From the NCBI RefSeq assembly GCF_041346945.1, contig NZ_CP166850.1, forward strand, positions 8,354,501 through 8,418,500: a stretch of DNA of 64,000 nucleotides, read 5' to 3'. The stretch comes from Amycolatopsis sp. cg9 (lineage in GTDB: Bacteria; Actinomycetota; Actinomycetes; Mycobacteriales; Pseudonocardiaceae). The position numbers and the translations under genes were made by a program. Each line of letters begins with the position of its first letter. Position 1 is the stretch's first letter. A model generated the notes under the pieces. It was not told the DNA's origin, did no database searches, and saw only the letters and a program-made list of their open reading frames with translations. Shown here piece after piece: positions 56,513 to 64,000 of the stretch.

Positions 56513-57541
56513 TCACGGCGTGCGGGCGTGGTCATCGGTGCGGCCGACGACTTCGAAGCGGCCGTCGGGCAGGACGCGCGCCAGGTCGCCCGTCCGGTAG
56601 AGGCGGGCGCCCGGCTCGCGGGCGAACGGGTGCGGGCCGAACAGCTCCGCCGTCAGCGCGGGCCGGCCCAGGTAGCCGCGGCAGACCGTCGGGCCGCCCA
56701 GGTACAGCTCGCCCACTGTGCCGCACGCGACCGGCCAGAGGTCGGCGTCGAGGACGTACGCCTCGACCGAGGGCAGCGGCCGGCCGGCCGTGACCGCGAT
56801 CGACGTCGTTTCCGGTGCCCCGTAAGCCGATGGCGGCCGGCTCGTCCGGTCCGGCAGCCACGGCAGGCCGGCGCCCGACGGGGGCAGCACCACCGCGCCG
56901 CCGCTGGTCAGCGGGCCGAAGATGGCGCCGACGACCGCGTCGAACGTGCTCCCGTCGAACGGCGGGGTCCCGGGCCCGAAGCGGCTGCCGAGTGCGGCGA
57001 GGAACGCGGTCACGCACCGGTGCTCGACCATGACCCCCGGCCGCCCGGCCGACCCCGAGGCGTACACCACGCACGCCAGGTCTTCCGGCCGGGCGCACGC
57101 GGCCGGGAGGCCGTCGCCGGCCGGGGCGGCGACGGGTTCGTCCACCAGCACCACGGGACCGGCGTTGCCGGGCAGCAGGCGGGCGAGGTCCGTCCGGGTG
57201 ACCACCAGCGCGGCACCCGCGTCGCGGAGCACGACGCCGAGCCGCCGCGGCGGGTGGCCCGGCTCCAGCCCGACGTAGGCCGCCCCGGACTTCAGCACGG
57301 CGAGCAGGGCCACGACGAGCTCGGGCGACCGGTCGAGCAGCACGCCGACGTAGCCGCCGCGCCGGGCACCGCGTTCCCGCAGCCGCGCCGCCAGGCGGCA
57401 GGCCGCCTCGTCGAGCTCGGCGTAGGTGCGTGCGGCGCGCCCGTGGCAGACCGCGACCGCGTCCGGGGCCGCCGCCCTCCGGCGTTCGAAGAGGCCGTGG
57501 ATGGTGTCCCAGCCGGGCGGGTGGTCGTGGGCACTGATCAT
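56513..57541 (-). CDS. Truncated adenylation-domain protein
   Basis: The 342-residue protein begins like a standard A domain (A1-A2: ELVVALLAVLKSGAAYVGLE) but is damaged in several ways. The A3 loop reads YASGSAGRPGVMVEH, without the Lys of PKG. About 100 residues around A4-A5 are missing. The protein ends right after A7-A8 (YRTGDLARVLPDGRFEVVGR, then TDDHARTP), so the C-terminal lid with the A10 Lys is absent. This cannot be a normal adenylating enzyme; it may be decayed or act as a substrate-binding or scaffold subunit together with the MbtH-ACP. ATG 57541 has AGGAAGG 10 bases upstream. Confidence 0.85.
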   Translation of the reverse strand: MISAHDHPPGWDTIHGLFERRRAAAPDAVAVCHGRAARTYAELDEAACRLAARLRERGARRGGYVGVLLDRSPELVVALLAVLKSGAAYVGLEPGHPPRRLGVVLRDAGAALVVTRTDLARLLPGNAGPVVLVDEPVAAPAGDGLPAACARPEDLACVVYASGSAGRPGVMVEHRCVTAFLAALGSRFGPGTPPFDGSTFDAVVGAIFGPLTSGGAVVLPPSGAGLPWLPDRTSRPPSAYGAPETTSIAVTAGRPLPSVEAYVLDADLWPVACGTVGELYLGGPTVCRGYLGRPALTAELFGPHPFAREPGARLYRTGDLARVLPDGRFEVVGRTDDHARTP

Positions 57542-57597
57542 GGCTGGCTGGTTCACCTTCCTGCGGCGCGGCCGTGAACCCCACCTTCGCCGAGTCC

Positions 57598-57615
57598 TCT
57601 GACGCGCCGCTGACG
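57598..57615. promoter_or_regulatory. Candidate SARP box (11-bp direct repeat)
   Basis: CTGACG occurs at 57599-57604 and again at 57610-57615, period 11 bp, on the strand facing the SARP stop. SARP activators bind heptamer repeats spaced by one helical turn. This lies in the 81-bp gap before the A-domain gene. Confidence 0.3.
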
Positions 57616-57622
57616 GCGCCCC

Positions 57623-59443
57623 TCACGCGCCGTCGCCGGTGCAGACCGCCTGCAGCTGCCTGACCTCCCCCGGCTCCGGGCCCAGCTCGGCCGCGACCAG
57701 CCGCACCAGCGTGGACATCCGGTAGCGCCCGTCCCGCGGCGCGCCCAGCAGGTGGACGTCGGCGAGCGTGTTGAGGGCGCCGAGCACCCGGGTCACCGCG
57801 AGCCCGCTGTGCGCGGCGAGCTCGGGCGCGGTCACGCCGTCGTGCGGCCGGGCACCGAGCAGCCGGAACATCCGCCGGGCGTCCGCCGACGCCAGCCGGT
57901 CGTAGCCCGCCCGGATCCGGGCCCGCAGGGTCAGCCCGCCGAAGGCCAGCTCGTCGAGGCGCCGCTGCTCGTCGAGGAACTGGGCGGCCAGCGCCTGGAG
58001 CGGGAGGTCGGGCCGGGCCGCCAGGCGCGCGGCCACGATGCGGATCGCCAGCGGCAGGTTTTCGCAGAGGCGGACGATGGTCCGGGCGGCACCCGGGTCG
58101 GCGTCGACCCGCCGCGGCCCGGCCGTGCGGCGCAGCAGCTCGAGCGCTTCCTCGTCGTCCGGGACGCCGAGGGCGCGGTGCACGGACCCGTCGATCACGG
58201 TGAGCGCGCGCTTCCCGGTCACCAGCGCGGCGGAGGTGCCCGCGCCGGGCAGGAGCGGGCTGACGTCGCCGAGGCAGGCCGCGCCGTCCACGACGACGAG
58301 CACGCGCCGGGTGGCGAGTTCCGAGCGGAACACCGCGGCCAGCTCCTCTTCGTGGGCGGGCAGCGCCGTGACGCCCAGCATCGGGAGCCAGCGCCGGAGG
58401 ATCGCGGCCGGCGCCGGCGTGCTCCCGGCGTCCGCGTGCAGGTTCGCGTAGAGCTGGCCGTCGGGGAAGCGCGGGGCGAGCCGGTGCGCCGCGTGCACGG
58501 CGAGGGTGCTCTTGCCGACCCCCGCCGGGCCGCTGAGCATCCCGACCCGGCCGGCGCCGTCCCCGTCGAACCAGCCGCGGACCGCGGCCAGCTCGGCCCG
58601 GCGGCCCACGAACGTCGAGGTGTCGCGGGGCAGCTCGGCCGCCGGCCGGGCCGGTCCCCCGCCGGTGCCCCGCTGCCGCGGCAGCTCCGGCGGCCGGAAG
58701 CCGCCCGCGCGCCCGGACAGGATGTCCCGGTGCAGCTGCCGCAGTTGCGGACCCGGCTCGATGCCGAGGTCGTCGCGCAGCCGGGCGCGGGCCCGGCCGT
58801 AGGTCGCGAGCGCGTCGGCCTGGCAGCCGGTGCCGAGGAGCGCGACCATCAGCAGCGCCCACAGCCGCTCGCGGTAGGGGTGCGCGGCCACCAGGGTTTC
58901 CAGGCGGGGCACCAGCTCCCCCTGCCGGCCCAGCGCGAGCGCCGCCTCCGCGGCGTCTTCCGCGACGGCGATGCGCAGGTCCTCCAGGCGCTGGGCGTCA
59001 CCCTGCAGCGCGGTGGCCGACACGTCGGCGAAGGCGGGCCCCCGCCACAGGTCCAGTGCGGCCTGCAGGGCGGCGTACCCCTCGTCGAGGCGCCCGGCCT
59101 TGACCGCCGCGCGGCCCCGCGCCGAGAGCTGCTCGAAGCGGTGCAGGTCGAGCGCGCCGTCGGGCAGCAGCATCCGGTAGCCACCCGGTTCGGTCACCAG
59201 CGCGGTGTCCGCGTCGAAATTCAGGGCCTGCCGCAGCCGGTAGACGTAGGCCTGCAACGTGTTCTTCGCCTTGCTGGGCGGTGCGTCACCCCACAGCTGG
59301 TCCTCCAGCTCGTGCACGGGCACGGTCTGCCCGGCCCGCAGCAGCAGGACCGCCAGCACGGTCCGCTGCTTGTCGGCGGCGATCTCGACCACCCCGGTGC
59401 CGTCCCGCACCTGGAGGCAGCCGAGGATCCGGAATTCCATCAT
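57623..59443 (-). CDS. SARP (BTAD) pathway regulator with NB-ARC
   Basis: The 606-residue protein starts with an OmpR-like DNA-binding domain (MMEFRILGCLQVRDGTG, SKAKNTLQAYVYRLRQAL), then a BTAD (about 100-245, ending RDDLGIEPGPQLRQLHRDIL), an NTPase with Walker A SGPAGVGKSTLAVHAA (near 303) and VLVVVDGA, and a winged-helix region. It is the medium-length SARP-NB-ARC type. It lies inside the leftward cluster between the KS-AT-ACP and the truncated A gene, so it is probably the pathway-specific activator. Two ATGs (59443, 59440) begin the domain. Confidence 0.93.
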   Translation of the reverse strand: MMEFRILGCLQVRDGTGVVEIAADKQRTVLAVLLLRAGQTVPVHELEDQLWGDAPPSKAKNTLQAYVYRLRQALNFDADTALVTEPGGYRMLLPDGALDLHRFEQLSARGRAAVKAGRLDEGYAALQAALDLWRGPAFADVSATALQGDAQRLEDLRIAVAEDAAEAALALGRQGELVPRLETLVAAHPYRERLWALLMVALLGTGCQADALATYGRARARLRDDLGIEPGPQLRQLHRDILSGRAGGFRPPELPRQRGTGGGPARPAAELPRDTSTFVGRRAELAAVRGWFDGDGAGRVGMLSGPAGVGKSTLAVHAAHRLAPRFPDGQLYANLHADAGSTPAPAAILRRWLPMLGVTALPAHEEELAAVFRSELATRRVLVVVDGAACLGDVSPLLPGAGTSAALVTGKRALTVIDGSVHRALGVPDDEEALELLRRTAGPRRVDADPGAARTIVRLCENLPLAIRIVAARLAARPDLPLQALAAQFLDEQRRLDELAFGGLTLRARIRAGYDRLASADARRMFRLLGARPHDGVTAPELAAHSGLAVTRVLGALNTLADVHLLGAPRDGRYRMSTLVRLVAAELGPEPGEVRQLQAVCTGDGA

Positions 59444-59556
59444 GCGCGCGGGGCCGGCGACGAGCCGGCGGACGAGCGGACACGAAGACGGCACGAACGA
59501 TCCATGGATTCCCCCAGCGGTTCCCGGTCTCAGCCGGTTCCATCATCACGGCGGGG

Positions 59557-59575
59557 GCTGAACGCCTCGCTGAAC
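59557..59575. promoter_or_regulatory. Candidate SARP box upstream of the regulator
   Basis: GCTGAAC is repeated at 59557-59563 and 59569-59575 (12-bp period) in the 146-bp gap before the SARP gene. Heptamer repeats of this kind are typical for autoregulated SARPs, although the period is one base longer than expected. Confidence 0.35.
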
Positions 59576-59589
59576 AACACCTGTTTCCG

Positions 59590-62583
59590 TCAGGCTTCCT
59601 CGCGGAGGCGGTCCTCGACCTCCTCGGGCGACATTTCCGCGATCTCCGCGATCAGGCGGGCCAGCCGCTCCGGATCCCGCTGATCGTCCCCGGCGGCCGC
59701 GAAGCCGTTTTCCTCGGTGAGCGCAACGAGTTCCCTCGGTGTTTGCGCCACGTACAGCGCGTCGCCGGGCAGCTGCACGCCGGTCTCGTCGGCCAGCCGG
59801 GCGACGATCCGGGCGGCGAGCAGCGAATGCCCGCCGAGCTCGAAGAAGTTGTCGTCGAGCCCGACCCGGTCGACGCCGAGCAGGTCCTGCCAGACGCGCC
59901 GGACGAGCTCGGGCAGGCCCGCGGGCGCCGGCACGACAGCCTCGGCGCGGGGCGGTGCTTCCGGTGCCTCGGGCGCTGGCGTCCCGGCCGGCTCGATCCA
60001 GTGCCGCCGGCGCTGGAAGGGGTAGGTCGGCAGCGGGACCCGCGACCACGGCCCGCGGCGCCACAAGGTCCAGTCCACCGGCGCGCCGGCCTCCCACAGC
60101 CGGCCGATCGTCCGGGCCAGGTAGGCACCGTCGTCGGCTTCGCGCCCCGGATCGGGCAGGCCGCCGAGCGCGACCCGGTCGTCGCCGGTCTTGCCGACGA
60201 GCGAGCGCAGGGTGGCTCCGGGTCCGACTTCGAGCAGCACCGAGGGCGGGCCGCTCAGCAGCCGCTGCAGCCCCTCGTGGAAGCGCACCGGCGAGAGCAG
60301 GTGCCGGACCCAGTACTCCGGGTCCTGGGCCTCGTCCGGGCGGATCCAGTCGCCGGTCAGGTTGGACACGAACGGGATCTCCGGCGGCTTCGGCGCGGCC
60401 GCGCGCAGCTTCGGCCGGAGCCCCGCCGCCACGCCTTCCATCATCGGCGAGTGGAACGCGTGGGACGTGCGCAACCGGCGGCAGGTGACGCCATCCGCCC
60501 GCAGCCGGTCCGCCAGCGCGTCGACGGCGGCCACCGGGCCGGACACGGCGCACAGCTCGGGGCCGTTCACCGCCGCGACCGCGAGGTCGCCACCCAGCAC
60601 CGGCAGCACCTCGCCGGCCGGCAGGTGGACGCTCAGCATCGCGCCCGGCGGCTGCTCCTGCATCAGCCGGGCCCGCTCGGCGACCAGGTCGAGCGCCGTC
60701 TCGAACTCGAAGCAGCCCGCGAGGGTTGCGGCGACGTACTCGCCGACGCTGTGCCCGATCATCGCCGACGGCCCGAGCCCGAGCTCCGTCCAGAGCCGGG
60801 CCAGCGCGTGTTCGACGGCGAAGAGCGCGGGCTGGGTGTAGGCGGTCCGGGCCAGTACCTTCGCGTTCTCGGCCGGGTCCCCGGCGTACAGCAGCCCGCG
60901 CAGGTCGAAGTCCAGCCGCTCGTCGGCGGCGTCGATCCAGCCGCGGAACGTCTCCTCGGTCTCGTACAGCGCCCGGCCCATGCCGGCTCGCTGCGCGCCC
61001 TGCCCGGGGAACAGGTAGACCACGCCGCGGTCGCGGGCGTCGGCCGTCGCCGGGCGCGCGGCGGCCAGCGCGTCGACCGCCGAGCCGAGGTCCGGGACGG
61101 CGATCGCCACCCGGCGGCGCTGCGGCGTGCGGCCGTGCTGCAGCGTGGCGGCGACGTCGGCCAGTCCGGCGTCCGGCCGGTCCTTGAGGTGCTCCCGCAG
61201 CCGGGACGCGAGTTCGAGCAGCGGCTCGTCCTCGCGGGCGGACAGCGGCAGGACTTCGTACGCGCGCCCGCCCGGCGAGGCGGGGGCCGGGTCGGGCGGC
61301 GCCTCCAGGACCATGTGGGCGTTCGTCCCGCCGATGCCGAACGAGCTGATCGCCGCGCGCCGGTGCCCCTCCCACCGCACGGGTTCGGTGGACAGCCGGA
61401 ACCGGCTGCCGTCGAGGTCGATGTCGGGGTTCGGCCGGGTGAAGTGCCTGCTGGGCGGCAGCACGCCGTGTTCCAGCGCCAGCACCGTCTTGATGAGCCC
61501 GGCGACGCCCGCCGCGCCGGAGAGGTGGCCGACCTGCGCCTTCAAGGTGCCGAGCGTGCAGGGCGGGCCTTCGCCGCCGAACGCCTCGGTGAGCGCCTCG
61601 AACTCGATCGGGTCGCCGAGGGAGGTGCCGGTCCCGTGCGTTTCCATGTAGGTGATCGTGGCGGGGTCCACGCCCGCGACGCGGTGCGCGGCGCGGATGA
61701 CCCGCACCTGCCCGTCGACGCCGGGCGCGGTGAAGCTCATCCGGCGGGCGCCGTCGTTGTTGACCGCCGAGCCGAGGATGACGGCGTGGACCGTGTCGTG
61801 GTCGGCGAGCGCGTCCGCCAGCGGCTTGAGGACGACCACGCCGACGCCGTTGCCGAAGACCGTCCCGTCGGCGCCGGCGTCGAACGGCAGGCAGTGCCCG
61901 GTCGAGGAGAACACCGAACCGGTGGTGTACCGGTACCCCTCGTACTGGGGCACGTGCACCGTGACGCCGCCGGCCAGCGCCATTTCGCACTCGCCGGCGA
62001 TCAGCGCCTGGCAGGCCATGTGCACCGAGACCAGCGAAGACGAGCAGGAGGCCTGCACGCTCAGGCTGGGCCCGCGCAGGTCGAGGTGGTAGGACACGCG
62101 CGCCGCCAGCATGTCCTTTTCCGTGGCGAGCAGGAACTCCTGCGGGCTGGTGTGGTCCAGCGCCCCCGGCGTCTTCAGCACGTGCGAAAGCAGGTAGGCG
62201 TTCTGGCTGACGCTGGCGTAGACGCCCACCGGCGCGCCGTCGGTGCGGGGCGCGTACCCCGCGTCTTCCATGGCGGCCCAGGCGCATTCCAGGAAGATGC
62301 GCTGCTGTGGGTCGAGCAGGGCCGAATCCCGGGGCGTGTAGCCGAAGAGCCCGTTGTCGAAGTGCTCGACGCCGTCGAGCACGCCGTGGACGTGCCGGTA
62401 GTCGGGACGGCGGGCCTCCTCCGGCGCCACCCCGGCGGCGATCGCCTCCTCGGCGGTGAACTCCGTGACCTGCTCGCCACCGTCGAGCACGTTTTCCCAG
62501 AACCGCCCGACCGAGCCGGCGCCGGGGAAGCGGCCCGCCATGCCCACGACGGCGATCTCGAGCCCGGTCGGCTCCGCCGTCAT
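59590..62583 (-). CDS. Type I PKS: KS-AT-ACP
   Basis: The 997-residue protein has a KS with Cys180 (QASCSSSL) and the two His in METHGTGTSLGDPIE and LKAQVGHLSGAAG, an AT with Ser612 in GHSVGEY and the HAFHSP motif for malonyl-CoA, and an ACP with Ser920 in GGHSLLAAR. There are no reductive domains, so the extension leaves a beta-keto group. The KS belongs to the hybrid NRPS-PKS subgroup by its TYMETHGTGT and [14 protein letters not shown] style. ATG overlaps the preceding NRPS stop (ATGA), so the A-PCP module upstream hands over its unit to this KS. Confidence 0.94.
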   Translation of the reverse strand: MTAEPTGLEIAVVGMAGRFPGAGSVGRFWENVLDGGEQVTEFTAEEAIAAGVAPEEARRPDYRHVHGVLDGVEHFDNGLFGYTPRDSALLDPQQRIFLECAWAAMEDAGYAPRTDGAPVGVYASVSQNAYLLSHVLKTPGALDHTSPQEFLLATEKDMLAARVSYHLDLRGPSLSVQASCSSSLVSVHMACQALIAGECEMALAGGVTVHVPQYEGYRYTTGSVFSSTGHCLPFDAGADGTVFGNGVGVVVLKPLADALADHDTVHAVILGSAVNNDGARRMSFTAPGVDGQVRVIRAAHRVAGVDPATITYMETHGTGTSLGDPIEFEALTEAFGGEGPPCTLGTLKAQVGHLSGAAGVAGLIKTVLALEHGVLPPSRHFTRPNPDIDLDGSRFRLSTEPVRWEGHRRAAISSFGIGGTNAHMVLEAPPDPAPASPGGRAYEVLPLSAREDEPLLELASRLREHLKDRPDAGLADVAATLQHGRTPQRRRVAIAVPDLGSAVDALAAARPATADARDRGVVYLFPGQGAQRAGMGRALYETEETFRGWIDAADERLDFDLRGLLYAGDPAENAKVLARTAYTQPALFAVEHALARLWTELGLGPSAMIGHSVGEYVAATLAGCFEFETALDLVAERARLMQEQPPGAMLSVHLPAGEVLPVLGGDLAVAAVNGPELCAVSGPVAAVDALADRLRADGVTCRRLRTSHAFHSPMMEGVAAGLRPKLRAAAPKPPEIPFVSNLTGDWIRPDEAQDPEYWVRHLLSPVRFHEGLQRLLSGPPSVLLEVGPGATLRSLVGKTGDDRVALGGLPDPGREADDGAYLARTIGRLWEAGAPVDWTLWRRGPWSRVPLPTYPFQRRRHWIEPAGTPAPEAPEAPPRAEAVVPAPAGLPELVRRVWQDLLGVDRVGLDDNFFELGGHSLLAARIVARLADETGVQLPGDALYVAQTPRELVALTEENGFAAAGDDQRDPERLARLIAEIAEMSPEEVEDRLREEA

Positions 62584-64000
62584 CGGTCGCCTCCGCTCAT
62601 GGCGGCGCGGCGGCGGTCGCGCGCGGCCGCGGTGAGCCGGTTGCGGCCGCGGCCGTCGTCCGCCTCCGCCGCCGGGGCGCCGGCCGCTTCGAGGTGCTGC
62701 ACCAGCAGGTGCACGGTCGGGTTGCGGAAGAGCGTGACCATCGAGATCTCCCGTTCCAGGGTCTGGACCAGCCGGGCCCGGAGCCGCATCAGCAGCAGCG
62801 ACGTGCCGCCGATGTCGAAGAAGTTGTCGTGCGGGCCCACGGTGTCGTGGCCCAGGGTCGCGGCCCAGGCGGCGGCGATCTGCTCGGCCAGGCCCGCCCC
62901 GGGCGCGCTCGGCCCGCCCGTCCGGCCGGCGAAGGGATCCGGCAGCGCGGCGCGGTCGACCTTGCCGTTCCCGTTCAGCGGCAACGCGTCCAGCACGACG
63001 ATCGCCGACGGGACCATGTGCTCGGGCAGCAGGCCGGCCGCGAACGCGCGCAGATCCGCCGGTGTGACACCGGATCCCGCGACGTAACCCGCCAGCCGCC
63101 GCTCGCCCCCGGTGCCGTGCGGCACGACGACCGCCCGCGCCACACCCGGGTGGCGGTCCAGGACGGCGGCGACCTCACCGGGTTCGACGCGGTAGCCCAT
63201 GATCTTGACCTGGTCGTCGCCGCGCCCGACGAACTCCAGGTCCCCGCCGGGGAGCCGCCGGACCAGGTCGCCGGTCTCGTACATCCGCTCGCCGGGTTCG
63301 CCGGAGGCCGGGGTGAACGCGGCGGCGGTCGCGGCGGGCGCGCCGAGGTAGCCGCGGGCCAGGTTGCCCCCGGTGATGCCCAGCGTGCCGGTGACGCCGT
63401 CGGGGACGGGTTCGCCGTCCGGCCCGAGGACGTGCACGCGCACCCCGCGGAACGGGCGGCCGAGCGGGATCGTCTCGGGCACTTCCGGCGGTACCGGGTA
63501 CGCGAGCATCGAGACGGTGGTTTCGGTGGGCCCGTAGTGGTTTTCGACCGCCAGGTCCGGGCGGGCGGCGCGGATCCGGCGCACCAGGCCGGGGGTCAGC
63601 GGCTCGCCCGCGCAGATCAGCAGCCGCCGCGGCAGCACCCCGGCGACGGCGGCGCCGTCCACTCCGGCCAGCGCGGCGAGGTGGCTCGGGACGAGCTTGA
63701 CCGCGTCGATCCGGTGCCGCGCGAAGTAGTCCGCGAGCGCCCCGGAATCGACGGCCTGTTCCCGGGACAGCACGTGCAGCCGGCCACCGGTGGTCAGCGC
63801 CGCGAACACGTTGGTGCTGCCCAGGTCCGCGGAGAACGTCGACAGCAGGGCCCACGACCACCCCGGCTCGATCCGCTCGGCCAGTCCTGCCAGGTAGTGG
63901 ACGTACTGGCGGTGCTCGACGGCGACGGCCTTGGGCGTGCCGGTCGACCCCGAAGTGAAGAGCACGTAGCACAACGCCGACGCGGGCGTGGGCGGCCGGG
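62580..64000 (-). CDS. NRPS A-PCP module (5' end beyond the window)
   Basis: The visible 473 residues begin inside the A domain: A3 VLFTSGSTGTPKAVAVEH, A4-A5 ALLSTFSADLGSTNVFAALT and ENHYGPTETTVSMLAY, A7-A8 YETGDLVRRLPGGDLEFVGR and DDQVKIMGYRVE, A10 PLNGNGKVDRAALP. The PCP has GGTSLLLMRL. In the A4 region the Asp that normally binds the alpha-amino group appears replaced (FSADLGS rather than FDxSxxE), which suggests a substrate without a free alpha-amine or an unusual acid. The reading frame is open to the right edge. It is probably the start of the pathway here, feeding KS-AT-ACP. Confidence 0.92.
   Translation of the reverse strand, partial: RPPTPASALCYVLFTSGSTGTPKAVAVEHRQYVHYLAGLAERIEPGWSWALLSTFSADLGSTNVFAALTTGGRLHVLSREQAVDSGALADYFARHRIDAVKLVPSHLAALAGVDGAAVAGVLPRRLLICAGEPLTPGLVRRIRAARPDLAVENHYGPTETTVSMLAYPVPPEVPETIPLGRPFRGVRVHVLGPDGEPVPDGVTGTLGITGGNLARGYLGAPAATAAAFTPASGEPGERMYETGDLVRRLPGGDLEFVGRGDDQVKIMGYRVEPGEVAAVLDRHPGVARAVVVPHGTGGERRLAGYVAGSGVTPADLRAFAAGLLPEHMVPSAIVVLDALPLNGNGKVDRAALPDPFAGRTGGPSAPGAGLAEQIAAAWAATLGHDTVGPHDNFFDIGGTSLLLMRLRARLVQTLEREISMVTLFRNPTVHLLVQHLEAAGAPAAEADDGRGRNRLTAAARDRRRAAMSGGDR

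Overview
The window is about 70% or more GC, with GTG/TTG starts, many leaderless or GTGA/ATGA-coupled genes, SARP/BTAD regulators, DUF222-HNH proteins and modular PKS/NRPS genes. This points to a Pseudonocardiales-type actinomycete (Amycolatopsis-like); the genus is inferred from style, not proven.

Layout. 1-9.9 kb: the tail of a partial gene, a decayed stretch, a MarR/SDR divergent pair with a visible operator, and a 2094-residue CoA ligase-ACP-KS-AT-DH-KR-ACP polyketide synthase with a convergent methyltransferase and a TetR regulator. 9.9-22.8 kb: small unknown genes, a very large (about 1560 residue) protein that looks like the cargo or toxin of a contractile-injection or polymorphic-toxin system, an ECF-like sigma factor with its membrane-anchored partner, a strong terminator, and an AfsR-type BTAD-STAND regulator.

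22.8-34.5 kb is the most unusual part. It encodes an RpoN (sigma-54) protein, a GAFTGA-type AAA+ enhancer-binding protein, and two gene sets. Three near-identical sigma-54 promoters share CTGGCCCG-NN-TCTTGC. One lies before rpoN itself, one between rpoN and a four-gene operon (Glu/Gly-rich repeat protein, HEAGH metallopeptidase-like protein, unknown protein, amidohydrolase), and one before a convergent set (hydrolase-DUF2272-lysozyme protein, small basic protein, the enhancer-binding protein). Sigma-54 is generally considered missing from Actinobacteria, so this looks like a self-contained, autoregulated sigma-54 island of unknown purpose.

34.6-45.8 kb: an SRPBCC protein, a peptide/nickel-type ABC importer with a DszC/SfnB-like flavin monooxygenase (probable sulfur acquisition), a MOSC-ferredoxin reductase fusion, a DUF222-HNH protein and a methyltransferase. 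45.9-64 kb: a leftward biosynthetic cluster running off the right edge: NRPS A-PCP (partial), KS-AT-ACP PKS, SARP regulator, a truncated adenylation protein, an NRPS with two C-PCP modules in which FkbH-N-terminal-like domains sit where A domains belong, an MFS exporter, an MbtH-ACP fusion, 2-oxoacid dehydrogenase E1alpha/E1beta/E2, and an FkbH-like protein with an eroded HAD core. The last five genes probably make and load an unusual acyl-ACP unit for the assembly line.
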